A stretch of DNA of 64,000 nt from Hathewaya massiliensis (GCF_902143515.1 NZ_CABFVD010000004.1:62001-126000), one strand, 5' to 3'; numbered from the stretch's first letter, positions 27,374 through 38,094 are shown. Notes: generated from the sequence alone by a model not told the origin. A program made the numbers and translations.

Positions 27374-29134
27374 TTATCTATTTTTTATTTCTAATTCAGC
27401 ATCAAAAATGTAATATTCAACTGATATATAGCTTCCTTCTTTTACTTGTGAACCCTCTCCTGGTTGTTGTGCCTTTATTATTTTATCTTTTTTAGGATCT
27501 CCAACTTTTACTTCTTGACCTTTGCTAAGCTTAAGTCCCAAACTTGATAAAATATTTGAAGCATCATTAATGCTCTTACCTGCTAAGTTTGGTACGGTAA
27601 CTTTCTTTTCTTCAGGTCCCCTACTTACTACAAAGTCTATTTCAGTACCTTCTTCTACTTTTTCACTTGCCCCTGGATTATGGCTTATAACCTCATCAGA
27701 TGGTACTGAATTATTAAATTCATATCTTACATTTCCAACCTTTAATTTTAAGGATTCTATCATTGGCTTAACTTCACTAAACTTTAATCCTACAAAGTTT
27801 TTTACTTCTATTGAATTTTTATCACCTTTACTTATAACTACCTTAACTTCATCCTGCTTTTTTACTTTTTCCCCCTCTTTAGGAGAAGATTCTAAAACCG
27901 TATCCTTAGGCTTATCACTTTCTTCTTCTTTATCTATAAAAAACTTTAATCCTAATTCCTCTACTTTTTTCTTAGCTTCATCCTTATTTAGTCCCACTAT
28001 ATCTGGCACTGCTATGTCCCCATGGTTTTTAAATAAAAGGCTCTTTATCCCAAAAGCAGAACCAATCCCTAAGAATAATACCAATATACCTATTACTAAA
28101 CCCTTTATAATCTTGCTCTTGTTAAAATTAAGTTCTTTAAACTCTTCATCATATTCCTCATCGTCGTCATCAATTTCTTCAATGTCCTCTTCTTCCCTAT
28201 GATTAGGAATATTTCCATTGGTATGTATGCTATTATCTAATATATTCTCATCAATTGGCTCCATAACCCTAGTAAATTCACTTGTATCGTAAACATTTGG
28301 CTTTAAATCTACATTTATATTGTTTTGAATCATGTTCATATCCATTATCATATATTTTATAGATTGATACCTTTTAAGTGGGTCCTTTTCCATACTCTTT
28401 ACTATGAGATTATTTAAGCTTTGAGGAATATCCTTATTGAGAATTCTAGGTTCTACTAAAGGTTCTTGTATATGTTTTACAGCAATAGTTACAGGGCTAT
28501 CCCCATCATAAGGAACCCTTCCAACTAACATTTCATAAAGTACTACACCTAGAGAATATATATCTGTTCTAAAATCAACTATATTCCCTTTAGCTTGCTC
28601 TGGTGAAAAATAATGTGCAGAGCCCATCACTTTATTGGTATTAGTTATAGTGGCTGAATTCATGGCTTTTGCTATTCCGAAATCAGTAACCTTTATAGTG
28701 CCTTCCTCTGTTATAAGAATATTTTGTGGTTTAATATCTCTGTGTACTATTTTGTTTTTATGAGCGCATTCTAAGGCTTTTGCTATTTGGACCCCTATAT
28801 CTAGAGCCTCATTAAAGTTTAAAAATCCTTTTTCTCTAATATATGCTTTTAAGGTTTTACCTTCAACAAGTTCCATTACTATATAATTAATACTATCCTC
28901 GCTACCAACATCGTATATACTGACAATATTATTACTAGTTAAGGCTGCAGCTGCAGTTGCTTCTCTTTTAAATTTTTCTACAAATTCACTATCATTTGCA
29001 AATTCTCTTTTTAAAATTTTAACTGCAATATATCTATTTAATAAATTACATTTCCCTTTGTAGACCTCAGACATTCCTCCTTCTCCGATTTTCTCCAATA
29101 TTTCATATCGGTTTCCCAAAACTTTACCTATCAT
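27374..29134 (-). CDS. prkC: PASTA-domain serine/threonine protein kinase PrkC
   Basis: A 586-aa membrane Ser/Thr kinase that senses peptidoglycan fragments and affects cell wall metabolism and spore germination. The kinase domain covers about residues 8-270: GEGGMSEVYKG (P-loop), AVKILKRE (lysine), HRDIKPQNIL (catalytic loop), DFGIAKAM (DFG). An acidic linker, one membrane helix (LVIGILVLFLGIGSAFGI, about 350-367) and three extracellular PASTA repeats (starting VPDIVGL, VKNFVGL, VPNLAGK) follow. I start at MIGKVL, 9 nt after GAGGAG, overlapping the stp stop by 11 nt. Coupled with its phosphatase stp. Confidence 0.96.
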   Translation of the reverse strand: MIGKVLGNRYEILEKIGEGGMSEVYKGKCNLLNRYIAVKILKREFANDSEFVEKFKREATAAAALTSNNIVSIYDVGSEDSINYIVMELVEGKTLKAYIREKGFLNFNEALDIGVQIAKALECAHKNKIVHRDIKPQNILITEEGTIKVTDFGIAKAMNSATITNTNKVMGSAHYFSPEQAKGNIVDFRTDIYSLGVVLYEMLVGRVPYDGDSPVTIAVKHIQEPLVEPRILNKDIPQSLNNLIVKSMEKDPLKRYQSIKYMIMDMNMIQNNINVDLKPNVYDTSEFTRVMEPIDENILDNSIHTNGNIPNHREEEDIEEIDDDDEEYDEEFKELNFNKSKIIKGLVIGILVLFLGIGSAFGIKSLLFKNHGDIAVPDIVGLNKDEAKKKVEELGLKFFIDKEEESDKPKDTVLESSPKEGEKVKKQDEVKVVISKGDKNSIEVKNFVGLKFSEVKPMIESLKLKVGNVRYEFNNSVPSDEVISHNPGASEKVEEGTEIDFVVSRGPEEKKVTVPNLAGKSINDASNILSSLGLKLSKGQEVKVGDPKKDKIIKAQQPGEGSQVKEGSYISVEYYIFDAELEIKNR

Positions 29135-29858
29135 CTTCATCAGCTCCTCTAAAAACAATTACTGATATATTATCCTTACTTCCATTTTTTTTACCAAGCT
29201 CTATAAGTTTTTGACTAGCAACATCCTCGTTAAAATTTGTTACTATATCTAAAATTTCACTTAAAGAAACAACGTTTGTAAGACCATCAGTACATAAAAT
29301 TATTTTAAAAAGATCACTTAGTTGTAATTCGTAGAGATCTATTTCTACCTCTTTTCTAGTGCCTAAGGCCCTTGTTATTATATTTTTATTTGGATGCTTT
29401 AACCCTTGTTCAAAAGTAATGCTTCCACTATCTATAAGTTCTTGTACTAAAGAATGGTCTTTTGTTACTTTCTTAATAGTTTTATCTTGCTTTATTACAA
29501 TACATGAGCTGTCCCCTACATTAGCAACTAGGACTTTATCTTCTTTAATCAAACATGCGGTTATAGTTGTGCCCATTCCTTCATATGCTTCTTTTTCCTT
29601 AGATAGCATATATATATGTCTGTTTGCTTTTTCAATAGATTTTTTTAATAGTTCCCTTAAATTTTTTTCACCTGAATAAGTGTCTTTTATAAAATTTATA
29701 GTATTATTAACGGCTATATTACTTGCAACTTCACCTGCATTATGTCCTCCCATACCATCTGCAACTACATAATATTTTAGAGTGGAATCTTCAAAGTATC
29801 CAACGGAATCCTCATTGACTAATCTATAATTTCCTACATCAGAAACTATACCCACCAA
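29124..29858 (-). CDS. stp: PP2C-type protein phosphatase Stp/PrpC
   Basis: A 244-aa PP2C phosphatase that reverses PrkC phosphorylation. It has RLVNEDSVGYFEDS (the metal-binding RxxNxDs motif), VVADGMGGHNAGEVAS (the second Asp pair), VANVGDSSCIVI and CTDGLTNVVS, with DNISVIV at the end. Start at TTG (or the adjacent GTG), with GGGGG about 8 nt ahead. Between rlmN and prkC; its stop lies within the prkC start region. Confidence 0.96.
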   Translation of the reverse strand: MVGIVSDVGNYRLVNEDSVGYFEDSTLKYYVVADGMGGHNAGEVASNIAVNNTINFIKDTYSGEKNLRELLKKSIEKANRHIYMLSKEKEAYEGMGTTITACLIKEDKVLVANVGDSSCIVIKQDKTIKKVTKDHSLVQELIDSGSITFEQGLKHPNKNIITRALGTRKEVEIDLYELQLSDLFKIILCTDGLTNVVSLSEILDIVTNFNEDVASQKLIELGKKNGSKDNISVIVFRGADEDDR

Positions 29859-29872
29859 TTTTGTAGCCCCCT

Positions 29873-30910
29873 TTAAATAAATTTTTCCTTATTTAAATAA
29901 CTTCTTCTTAGTTGCCCACAAGCTGCATTTATGTCAGAGCCCATTTCTCTTCTTATGGTTACTTGTATACCTCTTTCTTCTAGTATTTTTTTAAAGTTTT
30001 CAATCCTGTGTTTTTCTGATTTCTTATAGTCTCTTTCCTTAACTTCATTCACAGGTATTAGGTTTACATGACATAAGATTCCTTTTAATAAATTAGAAAG
30101 TTCTTCAGCATGCTCTTTCTTATCATTAAATTCCTTTATTAAGGCATACTCAAAACTTACTCTTCTACCCGTTTTGTCTATGTAGTATTTGCACACATCT
30201 ATAATATCTTGTATAGTATATTTGTTTGCAATTGGCATACTTTGCTTTCTTATATAATCCGTTGGAGCATGCAGTGAAATTGCTAAAGTTATTTGAAGAT
30301 TTTCATCGGCCAATTTTTTTATCTTAGGTACAATACCACAGGTTGATAAGGTTATATGTCTCTTTCCTATATTTAAAGTATATTTTTCTCCTACTAAATT
30401 TATGAACTTAATTACATTATCATAATTGTCAAGTGGCTCTCCACTTCCCATTAAAACAATATTTGAAATCCTCTCTCCCATTTCTTTTTGGGCTACTAAA
30501 ACTTGAGATATTATCTCCCCTGATGAAAGATTTCTCACCATGCCTTCTATAGTAGATGCACAAAATTTGCATCCCATTCTACATCCTACTTGGGTTGAAA
30601 CACAAATAGAATTTCCATGTTTATATTTCATAACTACAGTCTCTATTAAATTCTCATCACCATAGGCTAAAAGAAACTTTTCAGTATTGTCTTCTTTTGA
30701 AGTTAATTTACTTATAACTTTAGGTATCTCTATTTTAAATTGTAAATTTAGTTTTTCTCTAGTAGCATTGGGTATATTATTCATATCATCAAAATTCCAA
30801 ACACCTTTATATATCCAATCCAATATCTGTTTTGCTCTAAAAGAACTTTCACCCATTTCTTCCATTAAAGTTTTTAGTTCATCTAAGGTAAAATCTAAAA
30901 TGTTTTTCAT
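29873..30910 (-). CDS. rlmN: Dual-specificity 23S rRNA/tRNA methyltransferase RlmN
   Basis: RlmN (345 aa) is a radical SAM methyltransferase forming m2A2503 in 23S rRNA and m2A37 in tRNA. The iron-sulfur motif [10 protein letters not shown] lies at about residues 104-113. Further marks are [32 protein letters not shown] and the C-terminal [11 protein letters not shown] cysteine. The ATG of MKNILDF is chosen with AGGTG before it; the earlier GTG is in the ribosome site. It follows rsmB by 9 nt and precedes stp. Confidence 0.96.
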   Translation of the reverse strand: MKNILDFTLDELKTLMEEMGESSFRAKQILDWIYKGVWNFDDMNNIPNATREKLNLQFKIEIPKVISKLTSKEDNTEKFLLAYGDENLIETVVMKYKHGNSICVSTQVGCRMGCKFCASTIEGMVRNLSSGEIISQVLVAQKEMGERISNIVLMGSGEPLDNYDNVIKFINLVGEKYTLNIGKRHITLSTCGIVPKIKKLADENLQITLAISLHAPTDYIRKQSMPIANKYTIQDIIDVCKYYIDKTGRRVSFEYALIKEFNDKKEHAEELSNLLKGILCHVNLIPVNEVKERDYKKSEKHRIENFKKILEERGIQVTIRREMGSDINAACGQLRRSYLNKEKFI

Positions 30911-30919
30911 GTAAAACAC

Positions 30920-32242
30920 CTACTGTCTCTTAATTTTGCACAGGAAAAATCCATCCATATGCTCATTAGGTAAAATAGTAATATAACCTTCTTCATTATA
31001 TATTATATTTTCAACTTTACCTAAATAAATTTTATCTAATTTAAACTCTTTATTTTTTTCTAAAAATTCATGTATAATTCTTTCATTTTCTTCCTTATTC
31101 AATGTGCAAGTTGAGTATACTAAATATCCACCTTTCTTTACATATTTAGATGAGTTATTTAATATATTAGTTTGAATTGAATGTAAACTTTTTAGTTCCT
31201 GTTGTGATTTATTCCACTTTATTTCAGGTTTTTTTCTTATTATACCAAGTCCTGAACAAGGTACATCTACTAATACTCTGTCTGCACTTTCTATAAGATC
31301 ATTATAAAGTTCTTCTGCATTTTTAAGTTTAGTTTCTATAATGTTTATTCCAAGTCTTCTTGCATTATCTTCTATTAACTTTAACTTATGATCATATATA
31401 TCAAAAGCTAATATTTCACCTTTGTTATCCATAAGTTCTGCCATATGGGTAGTTTTCCCTCCAGGCGCACTGCAAGTATCAATAACTCTTAGTCCTTCTT
31501 TTAGTTCCATTAATGTTGCCACTAACATAGCACTCTCATCTTGAACAGTTATAAGTCCTTCTTTAAAAAGCTTATTTTCTTCTATACTACTTCCCTTTTT
31601 GATTTTTATAGCCTCTGGACAAATTTCTCCTTCTGTAACTTCATATTGATTAGTTATTAATTTATCTAAGACCTCTTCATAATCGCCTAAAAGAGAATTC
31701 ACCCTAACAGTAACTAAAGGTCTTTCATTTAAACCTTTTAATATTTTTATACAGGTTTCCTTACCATATTGTTCTATGAATAGTTCTACCATCCACGGAT
31801 TATAAGAAAATTCATAAGCAAGCTTTTCTGATTCACTTTTAAAGTTAAACTTAGGTTCACCACGTCTTAAATAGTTTCTAAGAACTCCATTTACTAGCTT
31901 AGAGTTCTTAAGTGTGTTGTATTTTTTGCATATATCCACAGCCTCATTTACCACTGCAAAATTAGGTACCTTATCCAAATACTTAAATTGATATATGGAT
32001 ATTCTAAGTAAAGTAAGTACAAACTTATCTACACTATCAATCCCCTCTCTTAAAAAAGAAGAGAGGATTTTATCTATAGTGTATTTATGCTTTAAGGTAC
32101 CATATACAATTTCAGTAATAAGTGCCTTATCTTTTATTTGAAAGCTATACTTTTTTAAATTAGAATTAAGTGATAAATTAGAGTATGAATTTTTATATAA
32201 TACTTCATTTACAATATCAACTGCTACTTTTCTTGTGTTCAT
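30920..32242 (-). CDS. rsmB: 16S rRNA (cytosine967-C5)-methyltransferase RsmB
   Basis: RsmB (440 aa) methylates C967 of 16S rRNA. The N-terminal NusB-like helical domain (about residues 1-140) is followed by the SAM domain: CSAPGGKTTHMAELM (motif I), DIYDHKLKLIEDNA, VDVPCSGLGIIRKKPEIKW (catalytic PCS Cys) and YSTCTLNKEENE (second Cys). The ATG of MNTRKVAV is 4 nt after GAGGTG. It sits between the zinc peptidase (18 nt) and rlmN, in the conserved def-fmt-rsmB-rlmN run. Confidence 0.96.
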   Translation of the reverse strand: MNTRKVAVDIVNEVLYKNSYSNLSLNSNLKKYSFQIKDKALITEIVYGTLKHKYTIDKILSSFLREGIDSVDKFVLTLLRISIYQFKYLDKVPNFAVVNEAVDICKKYNTLKNSKLVNGVLRNYLRRGEPKFNFKSESEKLAYEFSYNPWMVELFIEQYGKETCIKILKGLNERPLVTVRVNSLLGDYEEVLDKLITNQYEVTEGEICPEAIKIKKGSSIEENKLFKEGLITVQDESAMLVATLMELKEGLRVIDTCSAPGGKTTHMAELMDNKGEILAFDIYDHKLKLIEDNARRLGINIIETKLKNAEELYNDLIESADRVLVDVPCSGLGIIRKKPEIKWNKSQQELKSLHSIQTNILNNSSKYVKKGGYLVYSTCTLNKEENERIIHEFLEKNKEFKLDKIYLGKVENIIYNEEGYITILPNEHMDGFFLCKIKRQ

Positions 32243-32260
32243 AAGCACCTCTATATAAAT

Positions 32261-32947
32261 TTAATCATTATTTCTATTACTTAATGCAATTAATCTTAAA
32301 AGCTGAGAAATTGCTGTTAAGGCTGCTACTACATAAGTTAAAGCCGCTGCTTTTAAAACTTTTTTTGCACCATAAAGTTCCTCTTTATCCAAAATACCTC
32401 TTGTATCTAAAATCCTAATAGCTCTAGCTGATGCATTAAATTCTACAGGTAAAGTTATTATTTGAAAAATAACTGCTGCAGAAAATAAAATTATGCCTAA
32501 ACTCGTTAAACTTGGTATACTAAAAACTAATCCTATGAAAAATAAAAACCAAGAGGCACTAGAACTAATATTAACAACAGGAACAATTTTATTCCTTATA
32601 ATAAGTGGCGAATAACTTTCTTTATGTTGAATTGCATGCCCTGTCTCATGCGCTGCAACTCCTATAGATGCAACGGAATTTCCATAGTATACTTCATTAG
32701 AAAGTCTCATTACTCTCCTTGTTGGATCATAGTGATCTGTAAGTTTGCCAGAAACAAGCTCTACAGGAATATCATATAACCCAGCCTCATCTAAAAGCAT
32801 TCTTGCAATTTCTGCTCCTGTAACTCCTCTTTTACTAAACACCTTTGAATATCTTTGAAAAGCACTATTAACCTTAAATTGTGCATACATAGAAATTATA
32901 AGAGCAGGCAATAAAATTATCATAGTACTATCATAGAAAAAAGGCAC
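32261..32947 (-). CDS. Membrane zinc metallopeptidase, YugP/Zn_peptidase_2 family
   Basis: A 228-aa integral membrane protein with a gluzincin HExxH-type motif, HETGHAIQH (about residues 113-121). Hydrophobic segments lie at the N-terminus (IILLPALIISMYA), twice in the centre (SASWFLFFIGLVFSI; IILFSAAVIFQII) and at the C-terminus. It matches the YugP family (DUF/Zn_peptidase_2), often placed between fmt and rsmB in Clostridia; the substrate is unknown. I start at a GTG (VPFFYDS) with AAGGAG 8 nt upstream; a GTG three codons earlier overlaps that site. Confidence 0.87.
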   Translation of the reverse strand: MPFFYDSTMIILLPALIISMYAQFKVNSAFQRYSKVFSKRGVTGAEIARMLLDEAGLYDIPVELVSGKLTDHYDPTRRVMRLSNEVYYGNSVASIGVAAHETGHAIQHKESYSPLIIRNKIVPVVNISSSASWFLFFIGLVFSIPSLTSLGIILFSAAVIFQIITLPVEFNASARAIRILDTRGILDKEELYGAKKVLKAAALTYVVAALTAISQLLRLIALSNRNND

Positions 32948-33000
32948 ATCAATCACTCCTTAATATTTTTTATACTAAAGCTTCTATCCCAAGTACATAT

Positions 33001-33933
33001 TTAAAGTCCTAGTATACTTTTAACTTTAATATCATTTCCTTTTATATATTCTCCAACTTCCATAGATTTCTTACCTGGAAATTGTAATTTTTTGATTAAC
33101 AATATTTCTCTTCCACAAGCAACTTTAATTCCCTCATGATTTACACTTAAAATTGTTCCAGGTTCTTCACTAATATCTTTTTTAATAACCTCTGCCTCAT
33201 ATATTTTCATTGAATTCCCTTCATAATAAGTGTAAGCTACTGGCCAAGGATTTAATCCTCTAATGAACATTTCTATTTCACTTGCAGAAACATTCCAATC
33301 TATCTTAGCCATATGCTTGCCTAACATTGAGGCATACATAGTTGATGTTTCTCCTTGTTTAATAGGTGTTATTTCTCCTGTGTAAAGTTTTTCTAAAGTT
33401 TCTATAAGCAGTGGTCCTCCTGTATTCATTAGTATATCATGAAGTTCTCCAGCTGTAATGTTCTCACCTATTTCAACCTTATTCCAAAGCAACATATCTC
33501 CTGTATCCAATCCTTCATTCATAAGCATAGTGGTATTACCTGTAATCTTTTCCCCATTTATAATAGCCCAATTAATTGGTGCTGCTCCTCTATATTTAGG
33601 AAGAAGAGAAGCATGTAAGTTTATACATCCATACCTTGGAATATCTAATATTTCTTTTGTCAATATTTGACCAAAGGCTACTACTACTATAAAGTCTGGA
33701 TTTATTTTTTTTAATATCGCCTTAACTTCTTCATCCTCTTTTAATTTAATTGGTTGATATATAGGAATATTATATTTTAAAGCTAATTCTTTTACAGGGG
33801 ATGCAGTAAGCTTTTTTCCCCTTCCTTTTGGTTTATCAGGTTGAGTTAAAACTGCCTCCACTTCATAATTATCTATTAAAGCTTTAAGAGAAGGAACTGC
33901 AAAATCTGGGGTTCCCATAAAAACAATTTTCAT
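33001..33933 (-). CDS. fmt: Methionyl-tRNA formyltransferase
   Basis: Fmt (310 aa) formylates initiator Met-tRNA. It opens [19 protein letters not shown]. It carries [21 protein letters not shown] with the catalytic His (about residues 104-124), and DTGDMLL. The C-terminal OB-like domain contains [11 protein letters not shown] and [16 protein letters not shown]. Two nt after def, the normal def-fmt coupling. Confidence 0.98.
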   Translation of the reverse strand: MKIVFMGTPDFAVPSLKALIDNYEVEAVLTQPDKPKGRGKKLTASPVKELALKYNIPIYQPIKLKEDEEVKAILKKINPDFIVVVAFGQILTKEILDIPRYGCINLHASLLPKYRGAAPINWAIINGEKITGNTTMLMNEGLDTGDMLLWNKVEIGENITAGELHDILMNTGGPLLIETLEKLYTGEITPIKQGETSTMYASMLGKHMAKIDWNVSASEIEMFIRGLNPWPVAYTYYEGNSMKIYEAEVIKKDISEEPGTILSVNHEGIKVACGREILLIKKLQFPGKKSMEVGEYIKGNDIKVKSILGL

Positions 33934-33935
33934 AT

Positions 33936-34388
33936 TTAAGCTTCCACTCCTTCATTCATCTTGTCAATAAATAAAACTCCATTTAAATGATCTATCTCAT
34001 GACAAAATGCCCTAGCTAAAAAATCTCGTCCTTCATATATAACTTCTTCGCCTTTTTCATTTAAGGCTTCTACCCTAACATAGTCAGGTCTTTCAACTTT
34101 TCCTTGAGCGCCAGGTACACTTAAGCATCCCTCTAAATCTATATTACTACCGCTCATTTCAACTATCTCAGGATTTATTGCTACAATAGGTCCCTCACCT
34201 ATATCTATAACTATTACTCTTTTTAATATTCCAACTTGTGGTGCTGCAAGTCCAACTCCATTTTCTTTATACATTGTCTCCTTCATATCCTCTATTAATT
34301 GAAGAGTTCTATTATCTATTTCCTTTACTTCTTTGCATTTTTTTCTTAAAATTTCATCTCCATTGAATCTTAAATTTCTAAGTGCCAT
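33936..34388 (-). CDS. def: Peptide deformylase
   Basis: Def (150 aa) removes the formyl group from nascent proteins. The three family motifs are [10 protein letters not shown] (about 44-53), EGCLSVPG (about 89-96, metal Cys) and CHEIDHLNG (about 130-138, HExxH metal site). Short type I-like form. Between priA (13 nt upstream) and fmt. Confidence 0.98.
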   Translation of the reverse strand: MALRNLRFNGDEILRKKCKEVKEIDNRTLQLIEDMKETMYKENGVGLAAPQVGILKRVIVIDIGEGPIVAINPEIVEMSGSNIDLEGCLSVPGAQGKVERPDYVRVEALNEKGEEVIYEGRDFLARAFCHEIDHLNGVLFIDKMNEGVEA

Positions 34389-34401
34389 ATTTAAGTCCTC
34401 C

Positions 34402-36606
34402 TTATATTAAGTTTGTAGGGTTACTGTCTAAACCTATTTTTATATTTTTAAATCTATGTTTAAATAAAATATCATATACTGCGTCTTTTACACTGAAAGA
34501 AAACTCTTGTGTAAAATTCCCTTTAAATATTATCTGCCATCTATACTCTTTTTTAAGTTTAAAAATAGTGCATGGACAGGGTCCTAACATTTTAATTTTA
34601 TCATATTTGTCAAGAAGATTGTCTAAACTATTTTTTAACTTTTCAATATAAGTTTCTCCCTGAGCTTTATCTTCTGAGCTAATATTTATTAAGAGCATTT
34701 TTGAAAATGGAGGATAATCTAAAGCTTTCCTTATTTTAATTTCCTCCTTGAAAAATTCTTTGTATTTATTATTAGAAGCTAATACTATGCTGTAATTATC
34801 AGGAGAGTAGGTCTGAATTATAACCTCACCTTCCTTTTCCCCTCTTCCAGCCCTTCCTGCTACCTGAGTTATAAGCTGAAAAGTTTTTTCAGCAGCTCTA
34901 AACTCAGGATAATTTAGAGAGAGGTCTGCTGCTAGAACCCCTACTAAAGTAACATTTTCAAAATCTAGTCCCTTTGCTATCATCTGAGTTCCAATTAAGA
35001 TATCAGCCTTATTATTTTTAAAAGCATTATACATATCTTCATAGGAACTTTTCTTTCTTGTAGTATCAAAATCCATTCTAATAGTTTTGCTTTTAGGAAA
35101 ATACTTTTTAACTTCCCTCTCAACTCTTTCTGTACCAACACCAAAATACTTTACATATTTACTTTTACACTTAGGACATGTGTTTACAGATTTTTGTTTA
35201 TATCCACAATAGTGACAAACTAGGTCTCCATTAGTATGATAGGTTAAACTTATATCACAATTTTCACATTTAAATACATAACCACATTTCCTACATGAAA
35301 CAAAGGGTGAAAAACCTCTTCTATTTAAGAACAAAATTACCTGTTCTCCCTTGTAGAGTCTATCTTCAATAGAGTTAAACAACTCCCTACTAAATATTGA
35401 TTTATTATTTTCTTCTAATTCCTTTCTCATATCAATTATTTTAGATTTAGGAAGAGGTTTTTTTGATACTCTTTCATTTATTTCAATTATTTTAATTTTT
35501 TTTGTAAGTCCACTATAGTAAGTCTCTAAGCTAGGTGTGGCAGAACCTAAAACAACTTTACACCCTTTAAGTCTACCAATTAAAAAGGCTACTTCTCTAG
35601 CATTATATTTAGGATCTGTTTCTGATTTATAGCTTCCTTCTTGTTCCTCATCTATTATAATTATTCCCAAATCTTCAAAGGGTAAAAACAATGCCGACCT
35701 TGCTCCAACTGCCACATTAGTTTCTTTATTCTTAACTTTCATCCATTGTTCAAATCTTTCTCCATCAGAAAGTTTACTGTGAAACACTGCTACATTATGT
35801 CCAAACCTCCCTTTAAATCTTTCAATCATTTGAGGAGTTAGTGAAATTTCAGGAACTAAAACTATAGCCTGCTTATTTTCACTCAACATATGTTCTACTA
35901 AATTTAAATAAATCTCTGTTTTCCCACTTCCCGTAACTCCATGAATTAAAAAGTTCTTTTCCTCAGAATTAAGAACACTTTGTAAGGCATTCTTTTGTAA
36001 TAAACTTAACTGCTTTTTTTTATATTCTTCATATGTTTTTTTACCCATTCTATCTACAATCTCTTCTTTTGTACCTATATATCCATGCTTTATTAGAGTG
36101 TTTAGAGAGGATTGTGAAAGCTTATACTTATTTGTTATATCACTTTTAATAAGACTTTCATCTTGAATTACTTTCATAATACTTATGTAAGGCTCTTTTT
36201 TATATTTCTCATCTAAATCCTTTATTTTATATAGTATTTCTCTTTTTTTGAAAGTAACCCCCTTACTTATTCCAGTAGGTAAAAATAATCTAATACATTC
36301 TATATAGGTACATAGATATTTAGAACGCATTATCTTTATTAGTTCTATATCCTCTTTAGTTAATACGGGATACTTCTCACATATTTTACTTATAGATTTT
36401 AACTTTATATCTTTTCCAATTAAATCATCTTTGTTATAAATCTCAATTACAAAAGCTTCTGATACTTTATTGCCATTTCCAAAAGGAACCTTAACCCTGT
36501 GGCCTATTTTAACTTCATTTTCTAGTTCACTTGGTATTTTATAGGTAAAAGCCTTATCTATAGCTGAACTTAAAGAATTAATAATTACACTAGCAAGTTT
36601 ATTCAA
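34402..36606 (-). CDS. priA: Primosomal helicase PriA
   Basis: PriA (734 aa) restarts collapsed replication forks. The N-terminal DNA-binding domain opens [21 protein letters not shown]. The helicase has [12 protein letters not shown] (Walker A), [11 protein letters not shown] (DEEx) and [10 protein letters not shown]. The zinc-binding cysteine block is [13 protein letters not shown] ... [17 protein letters not shown]. Motif VI is QVAGRAGRG. Start taken at TTG with AAAGGTGA 5 nt upstream; a TTG nine codons earlier has a weaker site. Normally cotranscribed after coaBC, from which the IS701-like element now separates it. Confidence 0.95.
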   Translation of the reverse strand: MNKLASVIINSLSSAIDKAFTYKIPSELENEVKIGHRVKVPFGNGNKVSEAFVIEIYNKDDLIGKDIKLKSISKICEKYPVLTKEDIELIKIMRSKYLCTYIECIRLFLPTGISKGVTFKKREILYKIKDLDEKYKKEPYISIMKVIQDESLIKSDITNKYKLSQSSLNTLIKHGYIGTKEEIVDRMGKKTYEEYKKKQLSLLQKNALQSVLNSEEKNFLIHGVTGSGKTEIYLNLVEHMLSENKQAIVLVPEISLTPQMIERFKGRFGHNVAVFHSKLSDGERFEQWMKVKNKETNVAVGARSALFLPFEDLGIIIIDEEQEGSYKSETDPKYNAREVAFLIGRLKGCKVVLGSATPSLETYYSGLTKKIKIIEINERVSKKPLPKSKIIDMRKELEENNKSIFSRELFNSIEDRLYKGEQVILFLNRRGFSPFVSCRKCGYVFKCENCDISLTYHTNGDLVCHYCGYKQKSVNTCPKCKSKYVKYFGVGTERVEREVKKYFPKSKTIRMDFDTTRKKSSYEDMYNAFKNNKADILIGTQMIAKGLDFENVTLVGVLAADLSLNYPEFRAAEKTFQLITQVAGRAGRGEKEGEVIIQTYSPDNYSIVLASNNKYKEFFKEEIKIRKALDYPPFSKMLLINISSEDKAQGETYIEKLKNSLDNLLDKYDKIKMLGPCPCTIFKLKKEYRWQIIFKGNFTQEFSFSVKDAVYDILFKHRFKNIKIGLDSNPTNLI

Positions 36607-36642
36607 TAAATCACCTTTTTCACTATTATTCAATAAAGAAAA

Positions 36643-36658
36643 AAGCGCATTAGCGCTT
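36643..36658 (-). terminator. Terminator-like hairpin upstream of priA
   Basis: AAGCGC-ATTA-GCGCTT with A/T runs on both sides, in the gap between priA and the IS701-like element. It could stop read-through from coaBC or from the element into priA, or stop outward antisense transcripts. Confidence 0.65.
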
Positions 36659-36667
36659 TTTATTTAT

Positions 36668-36700
36668 TAACTTTAGTTATGCAAAATAAAAATCTAAATT
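36668..36700. repeat. Left inverted repeat of the IS701-like element
   Basis: Thirty-three bases beginning TAACTTTAGTTATGCAA and ending AAAATCTAAATT. They match the reverse complement of 38105-38137 at 29 positions. Confidence 0.8.
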
Positions 36701-36725
36701 GGTAATACTACCAAAAAATAAATAT

Positions 36726-36797
36726 GGCATACTTTCTCTTGCCGTGTTATATAAAAGTTACCACACAAATACAAACACGGGAGGTAAGAAGTATGCC
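36726..36797 (+). promoter_or_regulatory. Long inverted repeat covering the transposase ribosome site and start codon
   Basis: GGCATACTT (36726-36734) is the exact complement of AAGTATGCC (36789-36797), which contains the transposase ATG at 36793. Inside it, CCGTGTT (36742-36748) pairs with AACACGG (36774-36780). In an RNA that starts upstream, the GGGAGG ribosome site and the ATG would be held in a bulged stem. This resembles the read-through-protection hairpins known in IS10 and IS50. The effect on translation is inferred. Confidence 0.65.
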
Positions 36798-38010
36798 AAG
36801 TACTAATATTGTATCCATTAATGATGAACTTTACAATTACTTAAATGATGTAAACTATGGAATGTCTAAGCCTCAATTTAATCATTTAACCACTATTGCC
36901 AATGGATTAATTAATTTACCTGGCACTAAAACTTTATCTGAAATTGCTAAAAATGTATTGTCTTCAAAAGACAAAAGTTGTATTTACAGGTTTTTAAGCC
37001 ATTCTAAATGGGACGATAGTCTTTTAAACAACAATCGAATCAATTATTTAAACTTTTTCCTTGAACATAATATTAAACCTAAATCCGTAGGATTCTTGAT
37101 TATAGATGATACTGTAAATTCCAAGGAATCTGCGAAGAAAATACAAGGACTATCTTATAATTACTCTCATACGGAAGGCAAAAATATTTGGTCACATTGT
37201 GTGGTTACTTCAAATTTTGTTGTAAATGACAAATCCATTCCTTTACAATATAAACCTTACTATAAAAAGGAATTTTGCGAAGATTTAAAGAAAAATTTTA
37301 AATCTAAGGTTGATATTGCAAAAGATTTTATAACTTCTTTTAAAACTCCATCTAAGTGTGAAAAAATATATTGTCTTATGGATTCATGGTATACAAATAA
37401 CAAATTAATAGAAGCTTCTTTAGCAAAGGGCTACCACCTAATAGGAGCAATTAAATCTAACAGAAAAATATCTCCATTAGGAATTTCGCTACAATTATCA
37501 GAATTTGAAAAATTTATTAGTCCTAACACCTTAGACCTCGTTACAGTTGAAGGTAAGGACTATAGGGTATATACCTATGAAGGTAATATTGCTAAATTCC
37601 CTTATGCTAAAGTACTTATTTGCTATGAAGTTACCGATGATGGATTCAAGAATCCAGTATATTTGCTGTCTACCGACATTTTATTAAATGCAGAAACTAT
37701 AATTAAATATTATTCACACAGATGGAGTATAGAAACTTCATATAAGTATTTAAAAAGCAATTTAGCCTTTGATAAATATAGAATGCGTAGCATTTTATCT
37801 ATAGAACGATATTTTCTTATAGTATTCCTAATCTATAATTTTTTAGAATTATTTAGAGTTAGTTACAAATACAAAGATTTTAATACTATAGGTGAAACCC
37901 AGAAGTATCTAAACAGCCTCACGGCAAAAGCACTTGTATGCTTTATATACGAAAAATTAAAACAAAATACTAAACTAGAAGATATTTTATCAGAACTAAA
38001 AATTGCTTAA
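36793..38010 (+). CDS. IS701-like DDE transposase
   Basis: A 405-aa DDE-superfamily transposase. Visible core marks are FLIIDDTVNSKESAKK (first Asp, about residue 98), YCLMDSWYTNNKLIEASL (second Asp, about 199) and YYSHRWSIETSYKYLKSNL (the Glu region, about 316). This spacing and the RWSIE..YK..L pattern are seen in IS701 and related families. The ATG of MPSTNIVS is used because GGGAGG lies 8 nt upstream; the frame is open 23 codons earlier but without a ribosome site. The ORF is intact. The subfamily name is by recognition, not search. Confidence 0.88.
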   Translation: MPSTNIVSINDELYNYLNDVNYGMSKPQFNHLTTIANGLINLPGTKTLSEIAKNVLSSKDKSCIYRFLSHSKWDDSLLNNNRINYLNFFLEHNIKPKSVGFLIIDDTVNSKESAKKIQGLSYNYSHTEGKNIWSHCVVTSNFVVNDKSIPLQYKPYYKKEFCEDLKKNFKSKVDIAKDFITSFKTPSKCEKIYCLMDSWYTNNKLIEASLAKGYHLIGAIKSNRKISPLGISLQLSEFEKFISPNTLDLVTVEGKDYRVYTYEGNIAKFPYAKVLICYEVTDDGFKNPVYLLSTDILLNAETIIKYYSHRWSIETSYKYLKSNLAFDKYRMRSILSIERYFLIVFLIYNFLELFRVSYKYKDFNTIGETQKYLNSLTAKALVCFIYEKLKQNTKLEDILSELKIA

Positions 38011-38064
38011 GAAGTTTTAAAAAATGCATAAATTTAAATTGGATAAGTGTTATTATTCAGTTTG

Positions 38065-38094
38065 GATAAAATATGCTAACAAGCATATTTTATC
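38065..38094. repeat. 13-bp hairpin near the right end of the IS701-like element
   Basis: A perfect inverted repeat GATAAAATATGCT-AACA-AGCATATTTTATC between the transposase stop and the right terminal repeat. It lacks a clear T-run after the stem on either strand, so it may be a subterminal structure or a weak terminator that blocks inward transcription from coaBC. Confidence 0.7.

Noticed and set aside
27522-28202. Plus-strand 226-codon serine-rich open frame
   Set aside because: It is the antisense of the prkC linker and PASTA region. It is low in complexity with Ser runs, has no good ribosome site, and prkC is beyond doubt.
36724-36792. Longer IS701-like transposase starting at 36724
   Set aside because: No ribosome site there. 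The ATG at 36793 has GGGAGG at 8 nt, and the upstream part is the inverted-repeat leader.
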